Of a DNA stretch of 64,000 bases, positions 1 through 11,561 are shown in pieces (position 1 is the first letter of the stretch; each line of letters opens with the position of its first letter). The stretch is from Marsupella aquatica (Eukaryota > Marchantiophyta). A program made the translations under genes and the position numbers. The stretch lies in NCBI GenBank assembly GCA_973895155.1, contig OZ316894.1, forward strand, positions 17,484,001-17,548,000, given 5' to 3'. The notes beneath the pieces are model-generated. The model saw only the letters and a list, made by a program, of their open reading frames with translations. It was not told the DNA's origin and searched no databases.

Positions 1-290
1 GCACCTACTCAGAGAAGTGAGTGGGGACGTTCATGATATCTATACTAAACTCTCGTGCATTAGCAAGTCTGGATAACCTTGGGCTAGTTTGCAGACGAAA
101 TTGGCTTGACCTCTCCGACATGGATGGCTACTCCATCATCTAGTTGAGGATGGAAGTCGCAAGAATGTGTTCTGGAGATTTTGCGAAATCAAATCAGCAA
201 CTGGGATTCTAGTCATTGGCAACATATCCGAAGCTGTTGTGCCGTATTAGAATTCGGAGAGGGTGACCTCGGTGGGTAATCCATACTGAA
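1..290. other. Left edge; probable intron of the Sfi1-kelch gene
   Basis: No convincing exon is visible here. The frame used by the first recognised exon has a stop at 287-289, so this stretch is most simply an intron whose upstream exons are outside the window. No start codon context or promoter can be argued. Confidence 0.35.
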
Positions 291-310
291 GGGTGGTTGT
301 GATTGAACAG

Positions 311-3300
311 GCTAGCCAGCAAGTGAAGGAAGCCAGAGGAGTAGCCCAGTATGATAGGAAAAATCTGGAAACTGCTCTAAAGAAAGGAAAGGATGAGTTG
401 TACTTGATTGGAAGAGCTGAAGCGATGCGAACCCGTGTCATCGAGCAGAAGCAAATCATTGCACGATTTCACTTGATTTCCATGTGCCTCCTGTCTTGGC
501 AACGATTTACGCATGGCCACAGGAAGAAAAAAGTATGTGACTTTTGAAAATTCTAGAAGCGAAGGAGTCTTTGCTTCATACAATCGTGGCATTTCTATCT
601 CTAACCTGGAATGGAAATTGGTCCCAGCTTTGACAATCGGGTCTGCCTCTGGCCTTTAAAAAAGTAAACAAGTAAAAGGAAACAGAGAAAAGAAAAGAGA
701 GATCTCGAAATCTAAGAACTTGGTAAAACCGGGGGTTCAGTATTGACTTTAGTTCTGCTGTCAAGCACATCTTCTTCATTATACCTGGAGCACTCAAAGT
801 TGTGTTCTTGTGCAGATCCTTAGAAAATTGCAACTGTTGTGGATCAGACTTATGTTGACCAAAACTTTTGAAGGCTTCTTACGTGGCTGTTTGAGCATAA
901 AACACAGACGTCAAATCAAAGACAAAGGATGCAGTTACTGGATCAAGACATCGGTAGGAAAACACTTTCAAACATGGTTAATGCACATTCGTGGCGGCAA
1001 GGAGTTGAAGGAAAAGGTCAAAGGATTTGTTCAATCTTGGACTACTCGTCGTCTAAGGGTGGCATTCAGAGGGTGGCGAGGGCATTATTTACGGAAGGGC
1101 TGGAAGCAATTACAGCAAAAGAAAGCTGGTCAGGTCTGGTCTTTCAGTCATCTGCGCAAGGCTTGGCATGGATGGGACCAATATGTTGTGTTAGCGAAGG
1201 ACAAGAAATGCTCTGCAGAGGCCTTCTTGTTTCGCAGATTGGCAAGTGGTTGCTTCTCACGATGGTGGAGATATATCCAGCTAAAGCTCCTGCCTAGCAA
1301 GCGATCATTACTGTTCATCAACACCCCGGAGTCTAGATCACAGCAAATGGCGCTTAATTCCTGGAACCATAAGATTAGCCTGTCAGTGCTTGTGCGAGAA
1401 AGGGTTTTGTATTTTGTAAAGCATCGTACAAGGAAGTCGCAGCAACTCATACTGACAAAGTGGCACCAGCTTGTCTCGAGAACTCGCCACGTGGAAAGTG
1501 TGGAAAAAGTCCTACTGTGGAAATCAATTGTTTGGCTTAAAAGAAGGGCCTTTGGAGAACTGAAGCGGCTTTGGATTGAAATGAGAGTGTTGCGCAGAAG
1601 GCAGACCCTGCGCTCGTTTAGAACAACGTAAGCTTCCCAATCTAAGTTGTTTAAAACGACAAATCCGTGCTGCAAATCTGATTTTATGTGGGAGGGGATG
1701 CCTTGCTAATATCATGAGAGTTTGGGTTGACTTGATATAAAAGTCGTTTGGTATACTATAGATCTGCTGAGTTCCGTTGAGATACCAGATATTTTGCATC
1801 CCTTCCTCTTTTACCCGCTACGAAAGGTGAGGGCGAGGTGAAATGCCATGCGCGAGTGGCAGGTTGGCTTCTTTTCGGAGGTGGACGGCAAGAATTCAAC
1901 GTTTGAAAGCCGTGAAAAGGAGGGTACTCCAAATTCAACAGCGTCTTCGGCATAGGTCGCAACAAAAGTTGTTTGATTTGTGGGTTGTCTTTGCAACAAA
2001 CAGCAGGTACAATGTAACTATGGATTGTCCCATGTTTTGTGTTTCTCCAGGATCACTTCCTGTGTCTTCGTCTTGCTCAACTGAGACGAGGTTTTGATTC
2101 TCCTGGGTGATGTTCAGAGACGAACTGTTATTAAGTCAATAGATAACTAGAACGCTATGCTGTGATCAGAGGAGCCATGTGTGTTTATAGAGCTATGATC
2201 ACGTACTGTCCAGCTGTGTCTTCTAAGTAGCCGTTGAAACGGTTCTCATCAGTCAACTACGGCATATGTCTTCTATAGGGGCTTTAGTATCCTAGACATA
2301 CATGTAGACAATTGGGTTCCTTCCATGCATTTCATGTCATTTACATGAGGATCATATTTGGATTGTTTGAATGCAAATTCTGTGCCGGTTGCAATCGGTC
2401 TGTATCCTAGAAATGGGCTGTAAGTAACGTAGAAGCTAAATAGTCTTAAAAGAATCCAAATGCTAAATAACGCGATATAGTTCACCTGCCTTTTCGCCTA
2501 AGCCAGGAAGTTCGCTATTGCTAAAGAAGCTAACAAGCTGGCTGAGAGAGTCAATCTGCTGGAGAGTGATCTTGATGTTGCCAAAAAAGTACGGCACCAG
2601 CTGGAAAAGTCCATTGTAGAGATTGAAAATGAGAAGGTGGAAGTCAGAAAAGTAGCACAAAAGGCCATCTTCAGTACTTCTATTTGCAAAAATGGATTTC
2701 TGGAAGGTCAGTTCATATATGGAACCTCGTATACTTAACTGGGCTGTAGTGCTGAGATGAAATTCATAATCGCTTCGTCGCTATTTTAAACGTCTCCAGA
2801 TGTAGAGACACAGACTAGACGTGATCTATTCTTGTTGTAGGAGAACTTTGAAATTTAATCTTTCAATGGTGTGGGTTTTATGAAAGTTCTGTTCGTCGAG
2901 TATAAAGTACTGCGTAATGGAGGGCCTTGTTTCTCATTGAGGCACAATTTAACCCGAGTATTTACAAATGAGTACTGTTCCGTTGTCTTGTGAGGTTCCT
3001 GGTTTTGCCATGATGGGGTGCACTGTTTATGAATCTTCTGAAGAAATAATTAGATTGCAGAAATCCATACTGCCACTCATGCAGTCTTCTTGCCTTTCCA
3101 TTGTGCTCTGTTGATGCAGTTGACATCAGCTGGAGAATTCCTTCACTGGAATGGCTTCCGCCTTCTTGTGCAGGCCATACAGCAGTATCTCTACCTGGGA
3201 AACATGAGACTTGCTGTTCTCAAATTGTCCTCTTTGGAGGGTACAATGGGGAGAGTTGTTTCAATCAAGTCTTCATTTTTGATACAGGTCAACTTCTAAC

Positions 3301-5656
3301 GGACGGTATTTTTTGGAGTTCTTATTTGTTACCGAGCATCAGATGCTGTTTCCATAGACCTTTCATGATCACTACATATGTAGAACAAGCCCCAGTATTG
3401 CAGTCCTCTCTTGAAGACACTAATCCCATCCTCATGTTGATCTAAATTGCCCATAGATCCTACTCGAGTGACTCATCCGTTGTGCACTGATCACTCCGGA
3501 TGATTTCTCCACCTTCAGTTCTTCATTTCCTTTTCCGCGCTAGCGCCAGTTTCTCAACACGACGTGTCCTGCGTGCATACATATTGACCGACGCTTCCTG
3601 CTGCATACATATTGACCGACGTGTCCTGCGTGCATACATATTGATCTATCTTTTCAGTAGTAAAGAGGAATCCATCTCTAGGATTCCTGATCAGGACTAC
3701 ATGAAACGAAACCGATCATAGTGCTGTGGCCTTGCAACTGATGTTCCTGCTTGAGTTCATGCCAGAGCTGCATACTACACTAGAGTAGAAATTAAGTTGA
3801 AGGTGTTGCCCAGAGCACATATATTCTTTGGAGTCTGAATTACGCAAAATAATGTCATGTTGGTCCCCTCATTGGTTCGCCCAGATACGATGCACTGGAA
3901 TGCCCCAGCATCATCAGCGGCCAATGGCAGTGTTATTCCCCGAGCAATGCTGACTCATACAGCCTGTGTTTTGGGGAACAACAAAATGGTCATTTTTGGA
4001 GGATACGATGGTGCTCAAGAGTTTTCGGACGTGTCAATGATGAAACTTTCAGACGATGGTTGTAAGTATTTCAGTGACCCTGTCTGCTCCGGTTCCCAGG
4101 CCTCGTGCACAAAACTGATGGCACAAGAGTCTGCATTTTTATGCTTTGTCAGAGTTCTGTCGGATGACCATAGTTAGTGTCTTCCTTCACGTATTTGGAA
4201 ACACAAATGAGGACACCCAAAGAGACCATTCTCTTCTTATACAATCGTTGTAAAATATTCTGTCATGACTGACTGCACTGCACTGAACTGAATGCATTGC
4301 AGTGGCCTGTGAGTGGTCACAGCCACAGATCCTGGGAGGTACAAAACCAGGTCCGATGTGCCAGCATACCAGCTGTTTATATGAAGATGGGCCATATATG
4401 GTGGTGTATGGAGGTTACCGTTCAGAGGAAGGTCTTCTAAACGAAGTGTGGGTTCTGGACTTACATCTGCTACGTTGGAGTTGTCCAGAATATTTTGGTA
4501 CACCTCCAGAACCTCGCAGAGGGCATGGTGCAGGCATGGTTGGGACGAAAATGTATATATTTGGAGGCTATAACGGACGAGAGCATTTAGCTGATTTTCA
4601 TGCACTGGATATCAAGACAATGACATGGGAATGTATTCAAGGTCAAAGTCAAGGTCCATCAGCAAGGAGACAACATTCAGTCACAGTTGTTGGTCAGCAT
4701 CTAGTTGTGTATGGAGGGTATGATGGGAAACGGTATCTTGGAGATTTGTTTAGCTTTGATACCACTCAAAGGTGGTGGAAACGATGGCCAGACCAGGAGA
4801 CTGACTTACATCTGGACGAAACTGGGCTGGGAGGGCAAGTTTGTGGACGATCCATGCATACATTGGTGGAGGCAGGGCAACGTCTTGTTATCTTTGGGGG
4901 TGTGCATGACTGGGGTGCTCTGCAAGAGATGATCTTCTTGGAAAATCCAGCAGGTGCTAATTACCTTTATCTATTCCCTCTAATGCGGTGTTCCGTGGAC
5001 CGCATCAATTCGAGCTGTAGTTGCCTGGATCGCAACACTAACCTTGGGCTGAACACAAACTATATATTTGGGACTTTAGTCCATGTGCTATAATTTCTCC
5101 TTGACTCTCATAGCACCAAGGATAATCCTTGTTCATTCACATAATTCTTTTACGGCTGACTCATTTTGCTGATATTTCCAGCTACTGAGAGTCTTCAACT
5201 CCGCAAGTCTCTTTTCGATGAGCATCAAAAGCTTATAGATCTTCAGGCTCAACTTACCGGGTATAAGAAGGTCATGAGAGAGATTGCTGTAGAGCAAGCT
5301 GGCTCTCAAAATACTCAGGAGCAATTAAGGAGCATTCTGCGGGTACTGCTCTGTAGTAGTTTTCCGAATGCCATTCAATCCTACCTGCCACTTGAAGTGC
5401 TGTCTAGGTTGACTCCTGAATTGATTAGCACGGAAGTCGGATAGCATTTCAAGGAATGCTCTTGGATAGTATTTGTGTTTTTATGGTTTTCGCTGCAGCT
5501 GGTGTTACTGAGTTTTCATTCATGTCGTTTGGAAGGCTTTCTAGATTAACACTTAAACTGTGGCAGGTGGAGTCAGAAAAGAAGAAGAAAGCAGTTCAAA
5601 GTTATCGAGCTCTTACAAGGAAACTTCAGAAGGCTAGAGCAACAAGTAGACAATAG
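311..5656 (+). CDS. Sfi1-like repeat / coiled-coil / kelch-repeat protein (5' partial)
   Basis: Exons, all phase-consistent: about 311-532, 816-1627, 1863-2006, 2507-2706, 3120-3287, 3885-4061, 4303-4953, 5182-5342, 5567-5656 (stop). About 874 residues are visible. The N-terminal third is basic and carries some ten Trp-centred repeats spaced about 25-35 residues (e.g. FQTWLMH, FRGWRGHY, FSRWWRYIQ, LTKWHQLV, FRRWTARI, LFDLWVVF), the pattern of Sfi1-type centrin-binding repeats. Exon 4 is a charged heptad coiled coil. Exons 5-7 hold about six kelch blades with the GG doublet (VLFGGYNG, VIFGGYDG, VVYGGYRS, YIFGGYNG, VVYGGYDG, VIFGG). The last two exons form a Lys/Gln-rich coiled coil. Family knowledge: Sfi1 repeats bind centrin at microtubule-organising centres; kelch blades form a propeller for protein binding. 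Inference: a centrosome/basal-body or cytoskeletal scaffold. An in-frame stop at 287-289 limits the first visible exon to 290-311 onward, so earlier exons probably lie left of the window. Confidence 0.78.
3561..3646. repeat. Three-copy 28-29 bp tandem repeat in an intron
   Basis: Three near-identical head-to-tail units beginning GACGTGTCCTGCGTGCATAC, at about 3561, 3590 and 3618, inside the intron between two kelch exons (3288-3884). The middle copy differs by a few bases and lacks one. Likely a minisatellite-type expansion with no coding role. Confidence 0.85.
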
Positions 5657-6628
5657 GTGCCTCGTACCCCAGAATTCTTTGGAACAGTAGAAGGCTCAAA
5701 GAGAATGTAACATAGTCTTTGTTCGTCACAGTTAAGACTTTAGTTCCACAGATGCCTCATCAGAAAGGCGAAACAAAGGCTTCCATATTCAACTTAAAAC
5801 CTAATTTATATTTGACCATCCACGCAGTCTGATTCTGCTTCCTGACCTTCGCTGTGTATTATGATACCATACAAATACAATTTCACGTTTTCAAAAGTGC
5901 TTCCTACAACTGCGTTCTACTCGTCTCCGGGAAGCAAGGGGTTCGACAACATATTCCAACTACACCTCCTCGAAAGAGCACCAACAGTATCAATCAATAA
6001 GAGGATAATTACATTCCATTCACACTGTGCGAAGAAAGGAATCAGCTTTATGTTCATAGAGAACCCACAACCTAACCGACTGACATTACAAAAAGTGGGA
6101 CTCCACATCAGATCTTCATTAGGCAGAGTTAATCTTCGTGATCTCTGGAGCTCCAATGGTCGACTCTGAAAAACTCTCGGAAACAAGAACTAAGTAAGAG
6201 TAAATACAAGAACCTGATACTGGAAGTCCAAAACGCCTCCATAGAGACTGCTTTGATACAGACAAGAACGATATCCTTCATCGTCTACTTTCTCTACTTG
6301 ACGAGGGGTTAACTTTAACCCCTCAATTTGCGAGCTTGTGATGAAGAGCTTTAATGGATGAACGCCACATCTCGGCGCGCCTGCCTTTGGGAGGTCTACT
6401 CTGGTGCCCTGCAGTTGTGAACGTTGACATTTTCCGAGAACCCCACCATCCATGCCCACCACCGGTCTGGCCCTTTCTTTGATCCTGTCGAATGTCCTTG
6501 TCTAGTCATCAGCAGCCCAAATACGGAACTAGGTGGTATACAGATACTTCGCATTGCTAATCGTTTCCTGGATCCAAGGTGCATGCAGTAAAACCCTTTC
6601 AGCCAAAACTGAATGATTGATTGTAGAC
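5657..6628. other. Space between two convergent genes
   Basis: Lies between the stop of the Sfi1-kelch gene (+) and the stop of the F-box gene (-), so it should hold both 3' untranslated regions. The open frames here are short and lack protein-like composition. I see no further gene or clear repeat. Confidence 0.5.
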
Positions 6629-7795
6629 TCAGACCTCCACAAAAGGATTTAATCCTGGTTGAAAGGTTATGGCAGACCAATCGTAGTAGCTCATACTCCG
6701 GAAAGCTAAACTCATGTCATAGGGAAGAGTGAAACAACGCCACCGATCTCGTTTCACGTTGTATGCCACCATATGAACGTGATCCCCACTTTGAGAGGTG
6801 ACCCCGAAGAATACGCTATCTCCATCACTGACAGGGTGTCGACTTTTGATGTCTGTCAGGTTGAAAACAGCAGGCGGACCTCTTGCCACCTCTAACAATT
6901 GTTGCGACTTCAGATCAACCTTCAGCACGTGCAGACCCTCTGAAGAATTATCCTCAGTAACGATCATTAGCAGATTGGCATTGCAAACGACCAGGGCGAT
7001 GTCAGTGATCGCTAATCCATTGTTGAAAGACAGATTAATTTCTCTCAAAGTTTCTTCTTCCACATCGAAGGCCAGAAGAGTTTTCAGGTCATGATCTGTC
7101 ACCATGTACAGAACTCCATTTAGCAATACCGGGCGGCTGAGTGTTCTGAAGTTTTTCGAAACAACGACTTTCTTGCTCGACACTACGAGCTTCTTGCAAG
7201 TCCATGCATGGGACTTGGAGTCGTAGATGTGCGCCAAACAACCGTAAAACAGTTTCTCAGGATTGCGACAGAACACGATCACCTTGTACCTCTTCAACGA
7301 CGCGTCTATCACCAATTTCTTCCAACAGAAAATACTCCCTCCTGCATTGAGATGAGGCGGCAACTTCCTCCAGCTCCTCGTCAGAACGTTGGCCACATAC
7401 ATAAGCTGGTTCGACCGCACGCACCCGTATAAGAGAGGACCTTCTATGTCCGGATCTGACTTGGTCATCTGAAACTTCTCGGGCAGAAACGTGAGCGACG
7501 GCAATCTTGAGAGCTTTCCAGTGGCCCAGTCGGGCGCAAAAGACAGTCTCTTGCCGAAAATGATGGAGAAGCAGGTCTCCCAGTTCTGCGACTGCTCAGC
7601 GACCTGCTTCTGGAACAAATTCGCGTGGCGGATCTCCTCTTCGTCAGTTAGGTCTGCAATTGGCGAGAACCTGGCCAGCCACGATTTCGATAACGCGCGG
7701 GCCTTGAAAATGTGAGGAAAGGGTATCATCGATATAATCCTCCCCACCAACTCTTCCGGCACAACATTCTCCTCGCTCGCTTGTCCGTCCTCCAT
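6629..7795 (-). CDS. F-box protein with kelch/F-box-associated-like C-terminus
   Basis: Single uninterrupted frame of 388 residues. An F-box lies at about residues 11-50 (VPEELVGRIISMIPF followed by KARALSKSWLARF), the Skp1-binding fold of SCF ubiquitin ligases. The rest has repeated beta-propeller-like strands seen in plant F-box/kelch or F-box-associated proteins: LMYVANVLTRSWRKLPPHL, AHIYDSKSHAWTCKKL, GVLYMVTDHDLKTLLAFDV, MVAYNVKRDRWRCFTLP. By family, the C-terminus selects a substrate for ubiquitination; the substrate cannot be inferred. The start at 7795 is the first Met of the frame and precedes the F-box by about ten acidic residues, the usual layout. Convergent with the upstream gene. 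No frameshift or missing segment seen. Confidence 0.85.
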   Translation of the reverse strand: MEDGQASEENVVPEELVGRIISMIPFPHIFKARALSKSWLARFSPIADLTDEEEIRHANLFQKQVAEQSQNWETCFSIIFGKRLSFAPDWATGKLSRLPSLTFLPEKFQMTKSDPDIEGPLLYGCVRSNQLMYVANVLTRSWRKLPPHLNAGGSIFCWKKLVIDASLKRYKVIVFCRNPEKLFYGCLAHIYDSKSHAWTCKKLVVSSKKVVVSKNFRTLSRPVLLNGVLYMVTDHDLKTLLAFDVEEETLREINLSFNNGLAITDIALVVCNANLLMIVTEDNSSEGLHVLKVDLKSQQLLEVARGPPAVFNLTDIKSRHPVSDGDSVFFGVTSQSGDHVHMVAYNVKRDRWRCFTLPYDMSLAFRSMSYYDWSAITFQPGLNPFVEV

Positions 7796-8520
7796 TTCAA
7801 GCAGCAGGCGAGATCGACCGCCGTTTCAGCACATCATCCGTTCGATCTTTCACAGACCTGTTCACCAGCGCTCCTCGCGATGCTAATTGCCTTGACCGAA
7901 AGCAGAATGACGAGCGGAGTTCATCTCCATTCGCCTCCTCCGGCGTCGACGAGCGCTACCCACCTTTCGACTCACCCTTCTTCGAGAGGTTTGGCAAGAA
8001 TCGCAACCGCAAGAGTGGGGAATGGACTGGGAATGGAATGGAACCCTCTCAAGAACCTGCCCAGCTGCCCATTGACACTTCTGCGTTTGCACGAGTGAAA
8101 GACGAGGCAAGCGAAAGAAGAGAAGGCTCAGGAACAATAATGACGAAATAATGACGACTAGCTCCATCACCCGACGTAGATATGAAAAAAATCTTGCACA
8201 AAATAATCTTTTCTTATATGCTATTTTGGTTACTCTTTGAATCATCCTTGTTTTACTAGCCCTCCATTACCGTACCTGTTTTTGAACCAGAATTGCTAGG
8301 AGGACAAAATTGTCTCCAAATATATTTATTGTTTACATTTTTTGAAGGTTAATAAATATAAAATAATAATACATGTGATAATTTTAATAATTGTATATAA
8401 CATATCATATTCTTTTCTACGCACATCCTTCTTTCTCAAATATGTTATTGTGAGGCTATGGAGCTCATTTTTTAATGTAAATAAAAATCATGATATTTTT
8501 TTTTAATCTTACTATTAAAG
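7796..8520. other. Upstream region of the F-box gene, then AT-rich DNA
   Basis: The part nearest the F-box start (7796-8150) is balanced to GC-rich and should contain its promoter and 5' leader on the minus strand. From about 8200 the sequence becomes strongly AT-rich. No ORF with recognisable composition and no clear core promoter box. Confidence 0.4.
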
Positions 8521-8958
8521 TGTCAACTCAAGTCTACTTTTAAGAGCCTAGGTCTAGAGTGAAACCTCTAGACCATAACTCTATGGCCATCATGTGCATG
8601 GGAAAAACTCATGACATGATATATGTACATACCAGTTTTCCTTGATAATTTCTATATGCACTATGGCCCCACCACAACATATGTGCATTAAAAAATACTC
8701 ATGTGCACATAAAGGAGAAGGGTATATTATATGATTATAAAAATGAAGAATTTTTTTTATCATTTCATTAACCTTCAAAGAATATGGATAGAAAAAATAT
8801 ATTTTGATAAATTTTTATTGTACTCTCTGTTATTTACGTTCAAAGAACGGGTAGTCGGGGCTAGTGTATATTATCATTTGTCATATATCATTAGTCATGA
8901 ATTTCTTTATCCACATGATGAGCCATGGAGTCCAGAGTCTTCACTCTAGAAGCTAGAA
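8521..8958. repeat. MITE-like element with long terminal inverted repeats
   Basis: The left end (8521-8640, with GTCTAGAGTGAAACCTCTAG and an ATGGCCATCATGTG block) is matched in inverted orientation by 8868-8958, which contains CACATGATGAGCCATGG and CTTCACTCTAGAAG. The arms are roughly 80-90 bases and imperfect, enclosing AT-rich DNA with no coding frame. This is the look of a small non-autonomous DNA transposon or foldback element. No transposase was seen for this family. Confidence 0.6.
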
Positions 8959-9080
8959 GTTCCTTTCCCCTCTTTTCCTTCCCTACATTGAGTTGCTTTG
9001 CCTTTGGGATCATGCCCGGTTTGACCTTGCCCGTCAAACTGGGCGAAAACGGCCGGCAAATCGGCAACCTGGCACCCGGG

Positions 9081-9320
9081 CTCGGGAGTAGTCGGGGGGG
9101 GGTGAGTTCGGGCTCAGGGGGGGTTCGAGTTCGGGGGCAGTTCGGGGGCGGTCCGGGGGGGTTTGGGGGGGTCCGGGAGGGCCGTCCGGGTTCGGGTTTG
9201 GGTTCGGGGGCGGTCTGGGGGGGGGGGGGGAAGTTCAGGTTCGGGGTCCGGCCAGGGAGAGGCGGTCTGGGGGGGGGGGTTCGGGTTCGGGTTTGGGTGA
9301 GTTCGGGAGAATCTTATTGA
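9081..9320 (+). repeat. G-rich low-complexity tract
   Basis: About 240 bases dominated by G runs separated by TTC/TTT/TCC, with the short motif TTCGGG recurring and several runs of eight or more G. C is scarce on this strand, so base skew is extreme. The open frame through it gives only Gly/Ser/Arg/Val-rich sequence and is not a gene. Many G-quadruplex-capable runs are visible. Confidence 0.85.
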
Positions 9321-9498
9321 ATATCGGTCAAATTGATCGTTTTCGGGCCGTCATTTGACGATTTGACGTGCCCAGCAAGGTGTCAAGGTGCCCGTCAGGT
9401 TAAATCGGGGGATTATGTTTCCCCATTCCACATTTTTTGTCCTTGGGCATTGTGATATATATTATTTAATCTAGTTATCACTTTTGTTTGTATTGAGA

Positions 9499-9558
9499 GT
9501 TAGTGTCTAGAGGCTTCACTCTAGACCTAGGCCCCTAAGACTAGGCTTCAGTTGATGC
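9499..9558 (-). repeat. Inverted fragment of the 8.5 kb repeat end
   Basis: The reverse complement of this block matches 8521-8580 closely, including GGTCTAGAGTGAAGCCTCTA. It may be the true outer right end of a larger element spanning 8521-9558 that includes the G-rich tract, or a separate fragment. Confidence 0.5.
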
Positions 9559-9619
9559 TTTTCCAGTAAGATTCCACACCCTCTTTCATTTTTATAATGT
9601 TGGGAGATTAAACGGCCAC

Positions 9620-9750
9620 TAGCCATATAAAAATATAAAAGGGGGAAGAGTCCAAGACTTTCCCTCTTTCACTTTCATTCTCTCCCATTTCATATTGCTC
9701 CATATAGAAATATAAAAGGGGGAACATCCAAGACTTTCCCATTCCATATT
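9620..9750 (+). repeat. Two-copy tandem repeat (about 78 bp period)
   Basis: Two direct copies share CATATA followed by AATATAAAAGGGGGAA and then CCAAGACTTTCCC, at about 9624-9670 and 9702-9745. Non-coding. Confidence 0.7.
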
Positions 9751-10160
9751 GTTGCACAAATTCAGGAAAATATATTATTTATGGTGAAATCAGTTCTGGT
9801 GTAACTAGGTTTTTGTCATGGCTAGTGGTGATTTTACAAAAATTGGGGTCGCCAATTTCTTGTATCTTAGGAGGCCATAGGAAGACCATGGAGGCTTGTC
9901 ATTGTCTCTCTATCCAAAAATAAAGGTGATGCTCATTTGCTTACACAAAAATTAAAATGTGTGAGCCAAAATGTGTCAGGTCTAGAATAATCAATACAAT
10001 TCACTGAAAATAACCCAACTATTTGCTCCAGTGTTTTAGACCACCTCAGGAGGAAGTCTAAGTTTTTGAAAAAAAAACATGCACACATCAGCAAAAAAAA
10101 GGGGACTTGCAAGGGGCCCATTGATAGATGACTAGGTTTGGTAATGGTTGCCCTTCCTGA

Positions 10161-10405
10161 TTTTTCACTTTGTAATTATAAGAGCAGAGAGATTCACGTT
10201 GGTGTACTAAAATTGGGATGACCAATTTTGAGTATCTTAATGCGCTTCTGTGATTTCACTTTGTAATTAAGAGCATTACTGGAGAGATTGACTTTGATAT
10301 ACTAAAATTGGGATGACCAATTTTGAGTATTTTAATGGCCTTCCTGATATGCCCTTAAATTAATTTTAAGGGCATGTTTTCCGTATTTTTCACTTTGTAA
10401 TTGTC
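10161..10405 (+). repeat. Tandem repeat, about 92 bp unit
   Basis: Two diverged copies (10161 and 10253) start with TTTCACTTTGTAATT and contain AAAATTGGGATGACCAATTT. A third partial copy begins near 10387. Between them sits a palindrome, ATGCCCTTAAA followed by TTTAAGGGCAT, around 10350-10375. Confidence 0.75.
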
Positions 10406-10469
10406 ATGGCTAATAATAGTGATGTTGGTGTAGAGGGCATAGTAGCCCATTGTCATCTTACTTATAAAG

Positions 10470-10845
10470 GGCCAACTACAAACTAGAGTTGGGACCTAAG
10501 CTCCTAAAGTGAAACCACTAGACACTAACACCATGGCTCATCATGTGGATAGTAAAACTCATGAGCATAATGTATGACAAATGATAAACATGTATACCAT
10601 TTTTCATGATTTACATTTGCATTAAAAAAATGGACTTTATGGCCACCATAACATATGTGCATAGAAAAATGTATAATATGATATGTATGATTATTAAAAT
10701 AATTAGATGCATGATGGTTTTTATTTTCTTTTATTAATTGTCAAAGAATGTGAATAAAAAAAATATTTTGGTGACATTTTTATTGTACTTCCAACTATTC
10801 ATGATCAAAAAACAAGTAGTCCAAGTTAGTGTACAAAGTTATTTA
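10470..10845 (+). repeat. Diverged direct copy of the 8.5 kb repeat
   Basis: Collinear with 8521-8870: AGTGAAACCACTAGAC, ATGGCTCATCATGTGGAT, ACATATGTGCAT, a TCAAAGAATRTGRATA block, TTTTTATTGTACT and a final AGTCC-AGTTAGTGTA segment. About 370 bases, clearly diverged, so an older insertion of the same family. No matching right inverted arm was found. Confidence 0.6.
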
Positions 10846-11071
10846 TTTATTATAACGAAGTAAGTAGTTTAATGCCCATCGTGACCCACAATGGTTACAT
10901 AGCTCTTAATGCCCCTTTGTATTTTGTCAGGGCATTATGGGAGATGCTCCAATCAAGATAGCTTTAGATCTCATTATGAAGATTCTCCTATACTAATACT
11001 AAAGTTGGAAATAATGAAAATCTTGCAGGCCTTTCAAGTGTTATAAAGTCCCCATAAAATATAGCCCCTCA

Positions 11072-11227
11072 AAACTCAAGCTGAAGCTCGCCATTTTCAG
11101 GGGCATTAAATCCCATAATAATGCCTTATAAACACAACTTTAATTGATACAAACTCAAGCTGAAGCTCGCCTTTTTAGGGGCATTAAATCCCACAACAAT
11201 GCCTACTAAACACAACTTTAATGTATA
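11072..11227 (+). repeat. Two-copy tandem repeat (79 bp period)
   Basis: Copies start at 11072 and 11151 with AAACTCAAGCTGAAGCTCGC, then GGGGCATTAAATCCCA and AACACAACTTTAAT. The GGGCATTA...AATGCC core is shared with the large array at 61.27-61.55 kb. Confidence 0.85.
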
Positions 11228-11561
11228 CATTTGCCACTTGTTGGGATTCTCAGTCTTTTTCACTCTTTGGGGTTCCCGGGCTTTTCCTTTGCTTTCCCGC
11301 CTTTTATTGGGGTTCTCCACTGGGATCGTGTCTCCCGCGCTTTTTGTTCCGTGTTATATATAAACAAGTACAGAAATCGTCCGCCATTCCTGATCTCGAA
11401 GCTTGCAGATGAGCTCTTAGGTTTTCGGGGCGTAAGTGGGATTCTCACCAATGTGTGTGTTGCGGAATCACAGCTGCTGCTATTGGGAAAAGATTGTCTT
11501 CAGGAGTGGAGGGACACAGGGACGGAAGGGGCGAGCACAGAGGTGAACAAAGGAGGAGAGC

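Noticed and set aside
9000-9320. Gly/Arg-rich open frame through the G-rich tract
   Set aside because: Direct consequence of low-complexity G runs; not a protein-coding gene.
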